Shown piece by piece: positions 1 to 8,212 of a stretch of 31,116 bases of DNA. The position numbers and the translations under genes were made by a program. The DNA is from Lachnospiraceae bacterium UBA3273. GTDB taxonomy: Bacteria > Bacillota > Clostridia > Lachnospirales > Lachnospiraceae. The first letter of the stretch is position 1, and every line of letters begins with the position of its first letter. The notes under the pieces were generated by a model, which did not search any database, had not been told where the DNA came from, and was given only the letters and a program-made list of their open reading frames with translations. Location of the stretch: NCBI GenBank assembly GCA_002362385.1, contig DEUB01000057.1, positions 1 through 31,116 of the forward strand, given 5' to 3'.

Positions 1-39
1 AAAATATTAAAAATATATAAAAATTATTTTATAATTATC

Positions 40-68
40 TTTCCATACAAATCACGATATGATATAAT
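40..68 (+). promoter_or_regulatory. Promoter of the small membrane protein gene
   Basis: A perfect -10 box TATAAT lies at 63-68 and is preceded by TG one base away, making an extended -10. A weak -35 (TTTCCA, 40-45) sits 17 bases upstream. The predicted start near 75 would give a leader of about 100 nt before the gene at 175. I recognise no known riboswitch in that leader. Confidence 0.6.
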
Positions 69-174
69 GTCTGACAAGATGTAAAAATACGGACAACCAA
101 AGGACTGATCGTGGTTTTCTGTAAACATCCGTCACATTAAAACCCAAAATTGAATTCTAAGGAGGAATTAGGAA

Positions 175-543
175 ATGTACGATTCGTACGAAAGCACTAT
201 TATGGCAGCCATGGGAATCTATGTCGTGGTCCTTCTGGCTATCGCGGTTTTTGCCATTGTCTGCATGTGGAAGATCTTTACAAAGGCAGGACAGCCCGGC
301 TGGGCATCGATCATTCCCTTTTACAACTACTATGTTTTATTTGAAATTGCATGGGGCAACGGACTACTCTTTTTATTAATGTTTATTCCCGTAGCAAATT
401 TTGTGGTCATGATCATTCTATGGGTCAAGCTTTCCCAGTCCTTTGGATACAGCGCCGCTTTTGCGATCGGACTGCTTTTCCTGCCCATTATTTTCTTACC
501 GATTCTGGCCTTTGGAAGCAGCCGCTACATAGGACCGCAATAA
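175..543 (+). CDS. Small multi-pass membrane protein, DUF5684-like
   Basis: This 122-residue protein has four hydrophobic segments: about residues 8-30, 42-58, 60-80 and 90-115. After the first segment comes a motif of the form W-K-I-F-x-K-A-G-x-P-G-W-x-x-I-I-P-F-Y-N. That motif is typical of the small membrane proteins catalogued as DUF5684, which often sit beside or are fused to signal-peptidase-like proteins (family recalled, not searched). The start is fixed by AAGGAGG at 159-165, nine bases before the ATG. It is monocistronic, with its own extended -10 promoter and a terminator just downstream. Function is unknown; a role in membrane or envelope processes is inference only. Confidence 0.8.
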   Translation: MYDSYESTIMAAMGIYVVVLLAIAVFAIVCMWKIFTKAGQPGWASIIPFYNYYVLFEIAWGNGLLFLLMFIPVANFVVMIILWVKLSQSFGYSAAFAIGLLFLPIIFLPILAFGSSRYIGPQ

Positions 544-561
544 TGTCTTAAACAAGTCAAA

Positions 562-602
562 AACAGCCGCAGGGTAATGAAACCCTTGCGGCTGCTTTTT
601 CT
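562..602. terminator. Bidirectional intrinsic terminator
   Basis: The stem pairs AGCCGCAGGG with CCCTTGCGGCT (one bulged base) around a short loop. It is followed by TTTTT on the + strand and by TTTTT on the - strand. It serves the membrane protein gene ending at 543 and the convergent LysR gene ending at 619. Confidence 0.85.
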
Positions 603-618
603 TTGTCCGGCCTCTGTC

Positions 619-1545
619 TTATTTATTTTCCGGTTGCTTTTCTTCTGCCGTTTCCTGTTTTTTCTGAAGTAAAAGTTCAAGCAGTCTCTTGGCTGCAAAG
701 CCCACAGGCATTTTCTGGCTGGTAATGACACAGATCTGCCGCTTGGGGATCATTTTATTAAAACGCAGTTCAAAAAGCTTACCCGATTCAATGTATTCCT
801 TCGCAAAATCCCTGACAACACAGCCTATCCCCAGGTTGCTTAATGCAAACTGTACGATCATATCGGATGTGGCGAGTTCAAATTCCGGATGCAGCACGAC
901 CTGGTTCTCCCAGAGCAGCCCGTCAATATATTTTCTGGTACTTGTATTCTTTTCCAGGGAAATAATGGGATATTCCGTCAATTCATGAAAATCCGTCATA
1001 TGATTTTTCAACCGGATATATTTCCTGCCCGCCACAAAGACATCTTCAATCTCCCTTACGGGTATCACTTCCATATCCTCTGTTTTATCAAAAGGGGTGG
1101 AAACCAAGCCGAAATCAAACATCCCCTCCTGCAGCTTTTCTATTGTTTCCGGCGTGGGCCCATTGGTAACCTTTACCTTGATTCCCGGGTACATTTCATG
1201 GTATTTTTCCAAAAAAGGCAGAAGATAATATTGCAGCGTCATATCGCTGGCTCCTATATGGAGCTCTCCCGCTTCTAAGTTCAAAAGCTTTTTTAATACC
1301 TGTTCCCCCTGGGCGATCTGCTCGTAACCGCTTTTCACATATTCATAGAGGATCTCTCCTTCCGGCGTCAGGCGTATCCCCCTTGCAGTGCGCAGAAACA
1401 GCTTGGTATTCAAAGCCTCTTCCAGCATTTTCATGGACTGGCTGACTGCCGGCTGGGATATGGACAGCTCCTTTGCCGCGCGGGTCAGGCTTTTATACTC
1501 CGCCGCATAATAAAACACCCTGTAATATTCCAGATTCCCGTTCAT
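619..1545 (-). CDS. LysR-family transcriptional regulator
   Basis: A 308-residue LysR-type regulator of normal family length. The N-terminal winged helix-turn-helix (about residues 1-60) contains the typical L-T-R-A-A-K-E-L-S-I-S-Q-P-A-V-S-Q run, and a periplasmic-binding-protein-like effector domain covers about residues 90-295. The C-terminal tail is rich in K, E and Q. The start has an AAGGAAAG site just upstream. LysR regulators often control a divergent neighbour, but here the upstream gene (1649-1894) points the same way, so the target cannot be read from context. The effector domain resembles the CysL/CbbR group in general layout, but the ligand is unknown. Confidence 0.9.
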   Translation of the reverse strand: MNGNLEYYRVFYYAAEYKSLTRAAKELSISQPAVSQSMKMLEEALNTKLFLRTARGIRLTPEGEILYEYVKSGYEQIAQGEQVLKKLLNLEAGELHIGASDMTLQYYLLPFLEKYHEMYPGIKVKVTNGPTPETIEKLQEGMFDFGLVSTPFDKTEDMEVIPVREIEDVFVAGRKYIRLKNHMTDFHELTEYPIISLEKNTSTRKYIDGLLWENQVVLHPEFELATSDMIVQFALSNLGIGCVVRDFAKEYIESGKLFELRFNKMIPKRQICVITSQKMPVGFAAKRLLELLLQKKQETAEEKQPENK

Positions 1546-1648
1546 CTTTCCTTCTTCTTCCCTGTTTTATCCGTTCTATAACGCTTTGTTTGTTTTACCG
1601 CATCATCCGGGATCTTCCGGCCATATTCTAAATCCCCTTATTAATTCC

Positions 1649-1894
1649 TTAGAAAGTCTTTACATTGTTCTGATGATTAAAATTATCCATCCGCCCTCTT
1701 AAGGCCTCGCCGCGTTCTCTGTAATGTTCTGCCTGTGCCGCTTTTAATGCGCCTTCCTCCGTAAGCTTTTCAAGCAGCTTCCAGTATTCCTCATAATTCA
1801 GCTTTGCGGCGTCCTTATAATTGTTTTCGAAATTCATCTGCAACGTTTTCAGCTTCATTTCCAGCTGTTCATTTTTCTTTGGTTTTCCGAACAT
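1649..1894 (-). CDS. Small coiled-coil protein, unknown function
   Basis: An 81-residue, highly charged protein that is almost all predicted helix. Heptad-like spacing of Leu and Met in residues 9-60 suggests a coiled coil. It has no signal peptide, cysteine or membrane segment. It starts 26 bases inside the end of the upstream glycosyltransferase gene in another frame, so the two are probably translationally coupled and this is the last gene of the purB transcript. I do not recognise the family. The ribosome binding site is GAGGTGT, inside the glycosyltransferase coding sequence. An alternative reading as a chance ORF is less likely because of the good site and protein-like composition. Confidence 0.65.
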   Translation of the reverse strand: MFGKPKKNEQLEMKLKTLQMNFENNYKDAAKLNYEEYWKLLEKLTEEGALKAAQAEHYRERGEALRGRMDNFNHQNNVKTF

Positions 1895-3089
1895 CCCTTA
1901 TACACCTCCGATAAATCTGCACAAGCCGCTTATAATTTCCTTCTCCGGACCATTCCTCTATGTCTGTCCTTTTTCCATCCCCGTTAAAATCAGTCTGCCC
2001 CTCACGACAGCGCTTTACCGCTTCTGCCAGGGAATCCGCATTTCCCGTTTCAAATTTCCATCCAAAGCCGCTCTCCTCCAACAGCCTCCCTACGTTTCCT
2101 TTATCCGAGCCGATGACCGGCGTTTTCGCACTATAAGCTTCCGCCATGACCATAGGAAATCCTTCATACAACAAAGAAGGGACGATGACTGCTTTTGCCC
2201 TTCCCATATACTCCTTCATTTCTTTGCCGGACACAGAACCCTTTAAGGTAACATTTTTCATGGAATGCTTTTTTATATAATCCTCACACCAGCCATGCAG
2301 ACTGCCTTCCCCGCATATTACCAGGTTTTCGTCAGCAAGCTTTCGGAAGGCTTTCAGCAAAACCTTAACGCCCTTTTCTTCCTCTAACCGCCCTCCGTAA
2401 AGAAAATAATCCTCCCTCTCCTTCGGGGAAACCTTCTCTTTACCATCCCCGGCAAAATTGGATTTTACAAATACCCTTTCAGGAGGGATGCCCTTTAAAT
2501 GCAGAAGCTTTTCTTTATTAAACTCCGTAAGACAGATATAATAAATCCTTTTATACGTACCCGCCGTTTTATGAATCTTCATGCTGATCACACACAATAA
2601 GGTCTGCAGTCTGCTTCCCCTGTAACAGCCATACTTTACGCTCCTTAAAAGCCCACGTTCAACACACTCCTCGCATACCTTACCGTTTCTGTAAAAAAGA
2701 GCGCCCGGGCACAGGAGCCTGAAATTGTGGACGCTCATGACTGCCGGGACTCCCGATGCAAAGGCTGCATAAAACACCGACGGGCTGACTAACGGCAGGG
2801 TATTGTGCACATGGACCAGATCGATCTTCTTTTCCCTGATCAGTCTCTTTACATCCCGGTAGGTTTTTAAGGAAAAAACGGTGGTAAAAGGAAGGCATAG
2901 CTTTTTCCAAAGGTTCATGCGGGAAAGCTCTTCATTTTTTCTCGCATAAAGCCATACCTTATGGCCATGCTCCTTAAGCAGTTCTCCTTCGCTCTCTACG
3001 ACCCGGTCTTCTCCTCCCGGAATTTTGTAATAATCATGAACCTGAAGAATATGCAGTTTATCTCTTTTCCCTTCGTTCCTTTTGTTCAC
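1869..3089 (-). CDS. Glycosyltransferase family 4 (GT-B fold)
   Basis: A 406-residue retaining GT4 enzyme, likely moving a sugar from a nucleotide donor onto a cell-envelope or exopolysaccharide acceptor. The N-terminal half has the P-G-G-E-D acceptor loop (residues 24-28), and HVHN (93-96). Cysteines C127, C139, C142 and C155 match the conserved cysteine cluster seen in many GT4 enzymes of this branch. The donor half has the E-x7-E motif (E309 in EGFP to E317). The start is GTG at 3089, after a modest purine-rich site. The gene follows purB by 40 bases with no terminator, so it is probably co-transcribed with it. A lone glycosyltransferase behind purB is odd, because no other polysaccharide genes are nearby. 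Donor and acceptor cannot be inferred. Confidence 0.88.
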   Translation of the reverse strand: MNKRNEGKRDKLHILQVHDYYKIPGGEDRVVESEGELLKEHGHKVWLYARKNEELSRMNLWKKLCLPFTTVFSLKTYRDVKRLIREKKIDLVHVHNTLPLVSPSVFYAAFASGVPAVMSVHNFRLLCPGALFYRNGKVCEECVERGLLRSVKYGCYRGSRLQTLLCVISMKIHKTAGTYKRIYYICLTEFNKEKLLHLKGIPPERVFVKSNFAGDGKEKVSPKEREDYFLYGGRLEEEKGVKVLLKAFRKLADENLVICGEGSLHGWCEDYIKKHSMKNVTLKGSVSGKEMKEYMGRAKAVIVPSLLYEGFPMVMAEAYSAKTPVIGSDKGNVGRLLEESGFGWKFETGNADSLAEAVKRCREGQTDFNGDGKRTDIEEWSGEGNYKRLVQIYRRCIRDVRKTKEK

Positions 3090-3129
3090 GTTTACCTGCT
3101 TTCCTTTTACGGACGCTCCCCGCCAAAGC

Positions 3130-4581
3130 TTACACGTTAATTTCCGCCGTCACGCCCAGCAGTTCCTTGTTTTCTCTAAGGATCGGCGCAATGACCTCTT
3201 TTAAGAATTTTTCCACCTGAATGGGCGCCCTTCCCACATATTTGGCAGGATCCATGGTCTTTTCAAGTTCCTCTAAATTCATGCCGAATGCCGGGTCCGC
3301 CGCGATCAGTTCCAGCAGATTATTTTCTTTTCCGAGCTGCTTTACGTTCTTGCCCGCTTCCATGGAAAGCTCACGGATGCGCTCGTGCAGCTCCTGACGG
3401 TTGCCGCCGTTTTTCACTGCATCCATCATGATGTTTTCCGTTGCCATAAAGGGCAGTTCGCTCATGAGGCGTTTGTTGATGACCTTCTCATAGACTACCA
3501 ACCCGTCCACTACGTTTAAGCACAGATCCAGAATACCGTCTATGGCAAGGAAGCCTTCGGGAACGGATAACCGCTTGTTGGCAGAATCATCCAAGGTACG
3601 CTCAAACCACTGTGTAGCGGAGGTAATGGCAGGATTCAATGCATCGATCATCACATATCTTGCCAGGGAAGCGATCCTCTCGCTTCGCATGGGGTTTCTC
3701 TTATATGCCATGGCAGAGGACCCGATCTGGCTCTTCTCAAAAGGCTCCTCCACTTCCTTTAAATGCTGTAAGAGACGGATATCATTGCTCATCTTGTGTG
3801 CGCTTGCCGCAATGCCTGCCAAAATGTTGCAGACTCTTGTGTCCGTTTTACGGCTGTAGGTCTGTCCCGAAACAGCCACGCATTTATCAAATCCCATTTT
3901 CTTTGCGATCATAGGGTCGATCTTATCGATGGTCTCCTGATCCCCGTCAAAAAGCTCCAGGAAGGAAGCCTGGGTTCCCGTTGTTCCCTTAGAGCCCAAC
4001 AGCTTCATAGTGGAAAGCACATAATCAAGATCCTCGAGATCCATACAGAACTCCTGGGCCCAGAGGGTTGCCCTCTTTCCCACGGTAGTAGGCTGGGCGG
4101 GCTGAAAATGGGTAAATGCCAGTGTAGGCTGGTCCTTATACTTATCCGCAAACTCTCCCAGCTTCGCAATGACGTTGACCAGTTTCTTTTTAACTAACTT
4201 CAATGCCTCGGTCATCACAATGATATCCGTATTGTCCCCCACATAGCAGGAGGTTGCTCCCAGATGGATGATCCCCGCCGCCTTGGGGCACTGCTGTCCG
4301 TATGCGTAAACATGGCTCATGACGTCATGGCGCACTTCCTTTTCCCGCGCTTTTGCCACGTCGTAATTAATATCGTCTGCATGCTCCTTTAATTCCGCAA
4401 TCTGCTCTGCAGTAATAACCGGCTTCCCGTCCTGGGAAAGTCCCAGTTCCATCTCCGTTTCCGCCAATGCGATCCACAGTCTTCTCCATGTGGTAAATTT
4501 CATATCCGGCGAAAAAATGTACTGCATCTCTTTGCTGGCATAGCGTTCTGATAAGGGGCTTACGTATTTGTCGTTACTCAT
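3130..4581 (-). CDS. purB: Adenylosuccinate lyase
   Basis: A 483-residue fumarase/aspartase-superfamily lyase. It acts twice in purine synthesis, splitting SAICAR to AICAR plus fumarate and adenylosuccinate to AMP plus fumarate. The signature loop S-S-A-M-A-Y-K-R-N-P-M-R-S-E spans about 288-301 and includes the catalytic serine (S289 or its neighbour). The general-acid histidine region is T-H-F-Q-P-A-Q-P-T-T (H158), and T-S-C-Y-V-G-D-N lies at 110-117. The length matches the long form of the family (about 475-485 residues, as in animals) rather than the 430-residue Bacillus form. AAAAAGGAGAA precedes the ATG. It is the first gene of a transcript with its own promoter (4666-4694) and is separated from purC-purF by about 9 kb. 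Confidence 0.97.
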   Translation of the reverse strand: MSNDKYVSPLSERYASKEMQYIFSPDMKFTTWRRLWIALAETEMELGLSQDGKPVITAEQIAELKEHADDINYDVAKAREKEVRHDVMSHVYAYGQQCPKAAGIIHLGATSCYVGDNTDIIVMTEALKLVKKKLVNVIAKLGEFADKYKDQPTLAFTHFQPAQPTTVGKRATLWAQEFCMDLEDLDYVLSTMKLLGSKGTTGTQASFLELFDGDQETIDKIDPMIAKKMGFDKCVAVSGQTYSRKTDTRVCNILAGIAASAHKMSNDIRLLQHLKEVEEPFEKSQIGSSAMAYKRNPMRSERIASLARYVMIDALNPAITSATQWFERTLDDSANKRLSVPEGFLAIDGILDLCLNVVDGLVVYEKVINKRLMSELPFMATENIMMDAVKNGGNRQELHERIRELSMEAGKNVKQLGKENNLLELIAADPAFGMNLEELEKTMDPAKYVGRAPIQVEKFLKEVIAPILRENKELLGVTAEINV

Positions 4582-4665
4582 GTCTGGTTCTCCTTTTTAT
4601 GGGTAAACTGCAGCGCCTCTGCTTCCGGCCGCCGCAAATTCCCGAAATGTATTTTTCATGTGCTT

Positions 4666-4694
4666 ATCTTAGCCGATTCTTGTGTTTTTGTAAA
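4666..4694 (-). promoter_or_regulatory. purB promoter
   Basis: On the - strand, TTTACA (4689-4694) and TAAGAT (4666-4671) are separated by exactly 17 bases. The predicted start gives a leader of about 80 nt. The -35 box lies 7 bases beyond the stop codon of the upstream DUF89 gene. I found no purine riboswitch core or obvious PurR box in the leader. Confidence 0.55.
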
Positions 4695-4700
4695 GCATTC

Positions 4701-5561
4701 TTATTCCTTCATAAAAACAGAAGAAAACCTCTCCAGCCCGAATCTCTCCGTAAACAGACTGCATTTGCACAGGAAAAGAAAATAGGGATGCAGCCCGCAG
4801 CCTGCCAGGCTTTCAAAATTTCCCTGTCCTTTGGAAATGATCACGTCCGCCCCTAAAATATGCCCTCTTGCTTCTTCTGAGATTTCTTCCAAAACAGTCC
4901 CGGGCATATCGCTTCCGTTTCCGATACATGTTACAAGACCGGTAAGCCCTACCTCCTCGGCGTCTTCCATGGTAGCGTCGTTGATGACGTCTTTTCCCCG
5001 CAGGATCACAGTGATCTTAAGATTCTTATACCGCTCCTTTATAAGCTTGATAAACAATTTATCCAATACGATCTCGCCGCAGTTATCCGTTAAATATGTA
5101 AGCGTGCGGGCCTGCTCCAGATCCTTTAAGAAGCTTTCATATACTTCTTTTGAAACCCTTTCATTTTTAGCACGTTCCAGAATATTTTTCATGATGTCTT
5201 CCCGCACGATCTCCATTGCGCCGAAGTCAATGTAATTTCCCGCGCACACATAGCTGATGCACTTGTATAACGGGTCCTCAGAGCTTCTCAGCTCCCCTTC
5301 GATGGTATCTTCCTGTTCCAGTATGATACGGTTAAATTTATGCTTGATAAAAGCATAATCCTTATCCTCCGGCAGATATTTCCCAACGACCCGGTTGATC
5401 TTTGACGCCAGATACGGCGAAGATTTCTCCTGCCCGTATTCATAGAGCACCCCCAGTATCTCATGCATACAGGCGCTTTTAAGTTCTTCATCCGGCAGGC
5501 TTTGTATAGCCTTTTCCTTCGATGAAAGAATACAGGACATACATTTCACATTTGCTTTCAT
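4701..5561 (-). CDS. DUF89/ARMT1-like metal-dependent phosphatase family protein
   Basis: A protein of 286 residues from the chosen start. It has an N-terminal C-x2-C (M-K-A-N-V-K-C-M-S-C), D-N-C-G-E-I-V-L-D near residue 160, a V-I-L-R-G-K-D-V-x-N-D segment, and S-K-G-Q-G-N-F-E-S-L near residue 245. This is the pattern of the DUF89 damage-control phosphatases, metal enzymes that hydrolyse harmful sugar or nucleotide phosphates. The CxxC form is the archaeal/bacterial branch; its substrate is not established as far as I recall. I chose the ATG at 5561 because GGAG lies nine bases before it; the ATG at 5576 has no such site. It follows the alpha/beta hydrolase gene closely, so the two are probably co-transcribed. 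Confidence 0.82.
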   Translation of the reverse strand: MKANVKCMSCILSSKEKAIQSLPDEELKSACMHEILGVLYEYGQEKSSPYLASKINRVVGKYLPEDKDYAFIKHKFNRIILEQEDTIEGELRSSEDPLYKCISYVCAGNYIDFGAMEIVREDIMKNILERAKNERVSKEVYESFLKDLEQARTLTYLTDNCGEIVLDKLFIKLIKERYKNLKITVILRGKDVINDATMEDAEEVGLTGLVTCIGNGSDMPGTVLEEISEEARGHILGADVIISKGQGNFESLAGCGLHPYFLFLCKCSLFTERFGLERFSSVFMKE

Positions 5562-5579
5562 GATCATTTTCTCCATGCT

Positions 5580-6272
5580 TTATCTTATATCAGCTTTTTC
5601 CAAAAATTCCGCAACTCTTTTATTAAATTCTTCCGGCCTTTTCCCCGCGATAAAATGGTCGCCCTCCATAATGACCAGCTTGGCGCCGGATATATTTTTT
5701 GCGATCTCTTCCGTATGGGACTGCTTTATCATATCCTTCGTCCCCGCGATCACAAGGGTGGGAACTTTGATGGCGCAAAGCTTTCCCGGCTCTATATCAG
5801 GTTCATGGACCATTAAACCCAGCAGTTCCATATGCCTTTTGGCCTCTTCCGACTTTTTGGCAAACGCCTTTGTGATCTTATATCCGATCTCTATGGGAAT
5901 CTGGATTCTTCTTTTTACGCCTCCTGCGTTTAGGTTTCCTCCGTTTAGAATCAATGCCTGAACCTTTTCGGGATATTTCAAGGCAAATTTCATGGCAATA
6001 TTGGCGCCGTCAGAAAATCCCAAAATAACAGCTTTCGGTATTTCCAGCTTTGCGCAAAGCTCCTTTAAATCCTTTGCAAACTGCTCCATGGTAAAGGGCG
6101 CATCTCCTCTTGGGGATTTTCCGTGTCCTCTGGTGTCCACGGCAATAACCCTGTAACTTTTTGAAAAATATTCCGTCTGATGCCGGAAATACTCTCCGTT
6201 TTCGCCGTTGCCGTGTAAAAGGATGAGGGGAGTCCCCGTGCCTTTTTCTTCATAATATAGGGATATATCCAT
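5580..6272 (-). CDS. Alpha/beta-fold hydrolase
   Basis: A 230-residue cytosolic hydrolase with the complete catalytic triad. The nucleophile is Ser87 in G-F-S-D-G, the acid is Asp180 in A-G-T-K-D, and the base is His206 in G-D-H-F-I. The oxyanion region is L-L-H-G-N-G-E-N-G near 18-26, followed by V-D-T-R-G-H-G-K-S. It has no signal peptide and a short cap domain (about 115-155). The substrate cannot be told from sequence; esterase, lactonase or C-C hydrolase activities all occur in this superfamily. GGAGG lies five bases before the ATG. The DUF89 gene follows closely, which suggests a shared transcript. Confidence 0.9.
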   Translation of the reverse strand: MDISLYYEEKGTGTPLILLHGNGENGEYFRHQTEYFSKSYRVIAVDTRGHGKSPRGDAPFTMEQFAKDLKELCAKLEIPKAVILGFSDGANIAMKFALKYPEKVQALILNGGNLNAGGVKRRIQIPIEIGYKITKAFAKKSEEAKRHMELLGLMVHEPDIEPGKLCAIKVPTLVIAGTKDMIKQSHTEEIAKNISGAKLVIMEGDHFIAGKRPEEFNKRVAEFLEKADIR

Positions 6273-6330
6273 TTCCGCCTCCGATGTTTCCCGCTAAAAG
6301 AACTTCTGTTTCCACCTATGAAAAAGTCAA

Positions 6331-6576
6331 TCATGCCGGTGCAGTTACCTCTATATGATTGCCTTCCGAATCGATAACTTCAACAACCCAGTTTTTACCT
6401 ATGTTTTCATTCATTTTTTCATAAGCAAACAAACCGAAACGAAACCCTTCAATATCAAAAACACTATATATATCGTCTTTTTTTGTAACAGGCTGCTCAA
6501 AAAACGCTTCGTAAAAAGCAACTGCCCTATCCATATCCTTTACACATATATATAATGACTTAATGTTACAATTCAT
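6331..6576 (-). CDS. VOC-superfamily (glyoxalase/bleomycin-resistance-like) protein, internally shortened
   Basis: An 81-residue protein. The N-terminal half (residues 1-55) is a normal first beta-alpha-beta-beta-beta module, with V-K-D-M-D-R-A-V-A-F-Y-E and S-V-F-D-I-E-G-F-R-F-G-L-F. It then jumps, around residue 58, straight to the final strand pair W-V-V-E-V-I-D-S-E-G-N-H-I-E-V. Typical single-module VOC proteins are about 115-130 residues, and the part missing here is the start of the second module. The frame stays open, so this looks like an in-frame deletion rather than a frameshift. It has a strong site (AAGGAAGG, five bases before the ATG) and is followed after 25 bases by the next gene region. 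It may be non-functional or a domain-swapping remnant; the ligand is unknown. Confidence 0.7.
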   Translation of the reverse strand: MNCNIKSLYICVKDMDRAVAFYEAFFEQPVTKKDDIYSVFDIEGFRFGLFAYEKMNENIGKNWVVEVIDSEGNHIEVTAPA

Positions 6577-6601
6577 ATTTTCCTTCCTTTATCATACTAT
6601 C

Positions 6602-7078
6602 TTATTGCAGCCGGAACACCATGATGTATTCTTCCTCATTTTCATCTATCACTTCAAAGCCTGCTTTCTGATACATTTTAACAGCATAATTGGCTTTTTG
6701 TACAGCCAGCGATGTCCTTTCATATCCTTTTTGTTTCAATGCTGAAAGCATCTTATCTAACATGGCGCTTCCCATTCCCAATCCACGGTACTCTTTATAC
6801 AGGGAAATTGCCAGGGACGGCGTATGGTCATCAATGTGTCCGTAGTCATCCATGATCCTTGCCCAGACAGCCCCTGCCACTTTCCCGTCAATTTCCGCCA
6901 CAAAAGCAATATCATCCTTTTCTTTCCCAAAATCAGTTATATACACCTGCAGAGGCTGCTGCCTGATAATGGATCTTTCGGGAGCAGCTACGCCCTCCGG
7001 TATAAAGATCGCCTCATACAAAAAATCCTCAAGCAGGCCGTATTCTTTCTTTAACATTTCTCTGATTATGTAGTCCAT
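6602..7078 (-). CDS. GNAT-family N-acetyltransferase
   Basis: A 158-residue acetyl-CoA-dependent acyltransferase. Acetyl-CoA motif A is visible as S-L-Y-K-E-Y-R-G-L-G-M-G-S-A-M-L (residues about 90-105), where R-G-L-G-M-G is the pyrophosphate-binding turn. The usual motif B end follows as A-V-K-M-Y-Q-K-A-G-F-E-V. The N-terminal part, with P-E-G, P-x-R-S-I and E-I-D-G-K-V-A-G-A-V-W-A-R, resembles small GNAT proteins found in many Firmicutes. The substrate is unknown. The ribosome binding site is weak (AAAGAG), so this gene may rely on read-through from upstream. It is one of two unrelated GNAT genes in this stretch, which suggests an accessory gene cluster. Confidence 0.88.
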   Translation of the reverse strand: MDYIIREMLKKEYGLLEDFLYEAIFIPEGVAAPERSIIRQQPLQVYITDFGKEKDDIAFVAEIDGKVAGAVWARIMDDYGHIDDHTPSLAISLYKEYRGLGMGSAMLDKMLSALKQKGYERTSLAVQKANYAVKMYQKAGFEVIDENEEEYIMVFRLQ

Positions 7079-7136
7079 AAAAATACATCAACTCTTTCTA
7101 TTCTGCTTTTCCAAACTGCCAAGCCCGATAGTTTCA

Positions 7137-7580
7137 CTATTTCTCCATAACAAAATTTTCAAGTATCATTCCTTGTCGTTTTACCTGTTGTTTTTTGATA
7201 ACCCTATAGCCTCTCTTCTCAAAAAAGGGCCTTGCCGTAATAGAAGCATGGGTAATAATTTTCCCTTGAACCGCTTCCTCCAGTCTGTCGCAAATAGCGG
7301 CGGCAACGCCTTCTCCCTGATGATCTTTATGGACATATAACCGGTCAAGATACCCTGTTTTGCTGATATTGCCAAAGCCTATTATCACATCATCTTTTAC
7401 GGCAACCAGACTATAGGATTCCAGAAATGACCTGTTCCATTCTTCTAAATCTACATTACCTGCTGCCCACGCATTTAATTGTTCTTCTGTATAATCTGCC
7501 GCATTAACTGTATGGACTGTATCATAAAATAACTCGGTCAGCGTTTTGCAGTCTGCGGGCTGGTATTTCCGTATTATCAT
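7137..7580 (-). CDS. GNAT-family N-acetyltransferase, YafP-like
   Basis: A 147-residue GNAT enzyme. It begins I-I-R-K-Y-Q-P-A-D-C-K-T-L-T-E-L-F-Y-D-T-V-H and contains Y-T-E-E-Q-L-N-A-W-A, a pattern I associate with the YafP branch. The acetyl-CoA site is L-Y-V-H-K-D-H-Q-G-E-G-V-A-A-A-I (about 80-95), with Q-G-E-G-V-A in place of the usual Q/R-x-x-G-x-G/A. The end of the fold is A-R-P-F-F-E-K-R-G-Y. GGGGAAAG lies directly before the ATG. The function of YafP-type enzymes is poorly defined, and the substrate here is unknown. Confidence 0.87.
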   Translation of the reverse strand: MIIRKYQPADCKTLTELFYDTVHTVNAADYTEEQLNAWAAGNVDLEEWNRSFLESYSLVAVKDDVIIGFGNISKTGYLDRLYVHKDHQGEGVAAAICDRLEEAVQGKIITHASITARPFFEKRGYRVIKKQQVKRQGMILENFVMEK

Positions 7581-7622
7581 CTTTCCCCTATCGTAAATGT
7601 CACTTACAGGCTCCTCTAAGAA

Positions 7623-8048
7623 TTATCCCTGTGTCAGTTTCACATATTCTGCCACCAGAACATAGTTTTTCAGATCATCCTCATCCAGACCGCGATACAC
7701 AAATAAATCGTCATAAACCGGTATTACTTTTTCAATATCTTCACATTCGACGCAGAATTCCCCGCTTACAGTATCAATGCCCACAAGGACATCTCCTACC
7801 CGGTAAGTGTGAATGTCCGGTTTCATTCTTTTCGGCAATTTTCTCCGTGAATGCTCATTTTCCACAATATTGTGCTCAACCACATTTTTAAATCGGGGAG
7901 AGTCAAATCTTTGATATGTGTACTTGTTCCGGAAATAATCATCTACCTCAATGCCCTTTTTTCTGTTAGGCGACAACTTGAAACGATGCAGACCAGATAT
8001 CCGTTTCCATTCTTCAAGCGTTTCCGGTGTAACCTCTGATGTTATCAT
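7623..8048 (-). CDS. Hypothetical protein, no recognised family
   Basis: 141 residues from the chosen start. GGGAGGG lies about nine bases before the ATG at 8048, whereas the ATG at 8069 has only a weak purine tract. The protein is soluble, with no signal peptide or membrane segment. A basic central stretch (about residues 60-77, E-H-S-R-R-K-L-P-K-R-M-K-P) divides an N-terminal helical part from a C-terminal beta-rich part ending D-L-F-V-Y-R-G-L-D-E-D-D-L-K-N-Y-V-L-V-A-E-Y. The size and the acidic C-terminal half resemble small immunity-type or phage-associated proteins, but this is only a resemblance. No toxin gene is visible next to it. Confidence 0.6.
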   Translation of the reverse strand: MITSEVTPETLEEWKRISGLHRFKLSPNRKKGIEVDDYFRNKYTYQRFDSPRFKNVVEHNIVENEHSRRKLPKRMKPDIHTYRVGDVLVGIDTVSGEFCVECEDIEKVIPVYDDLFVYRGLDEDDLKNYVLVAEYVKLTQG

Positions 8049-8212
8049 AAAGTTTGCCCTCCCGGCCATCTTCTCTAACTATTATCCTCTTCTTATGAAA
8101 TCCCGATTTTGCACTTTCTGCAGCTTCCCGACAAATTTCGGTTTATTTTTCTGTTGTGTTACTCTCCAGCATACTGGAAGCTGTCGAACTCTTTACATAG
8201 ATTAATATCAAT

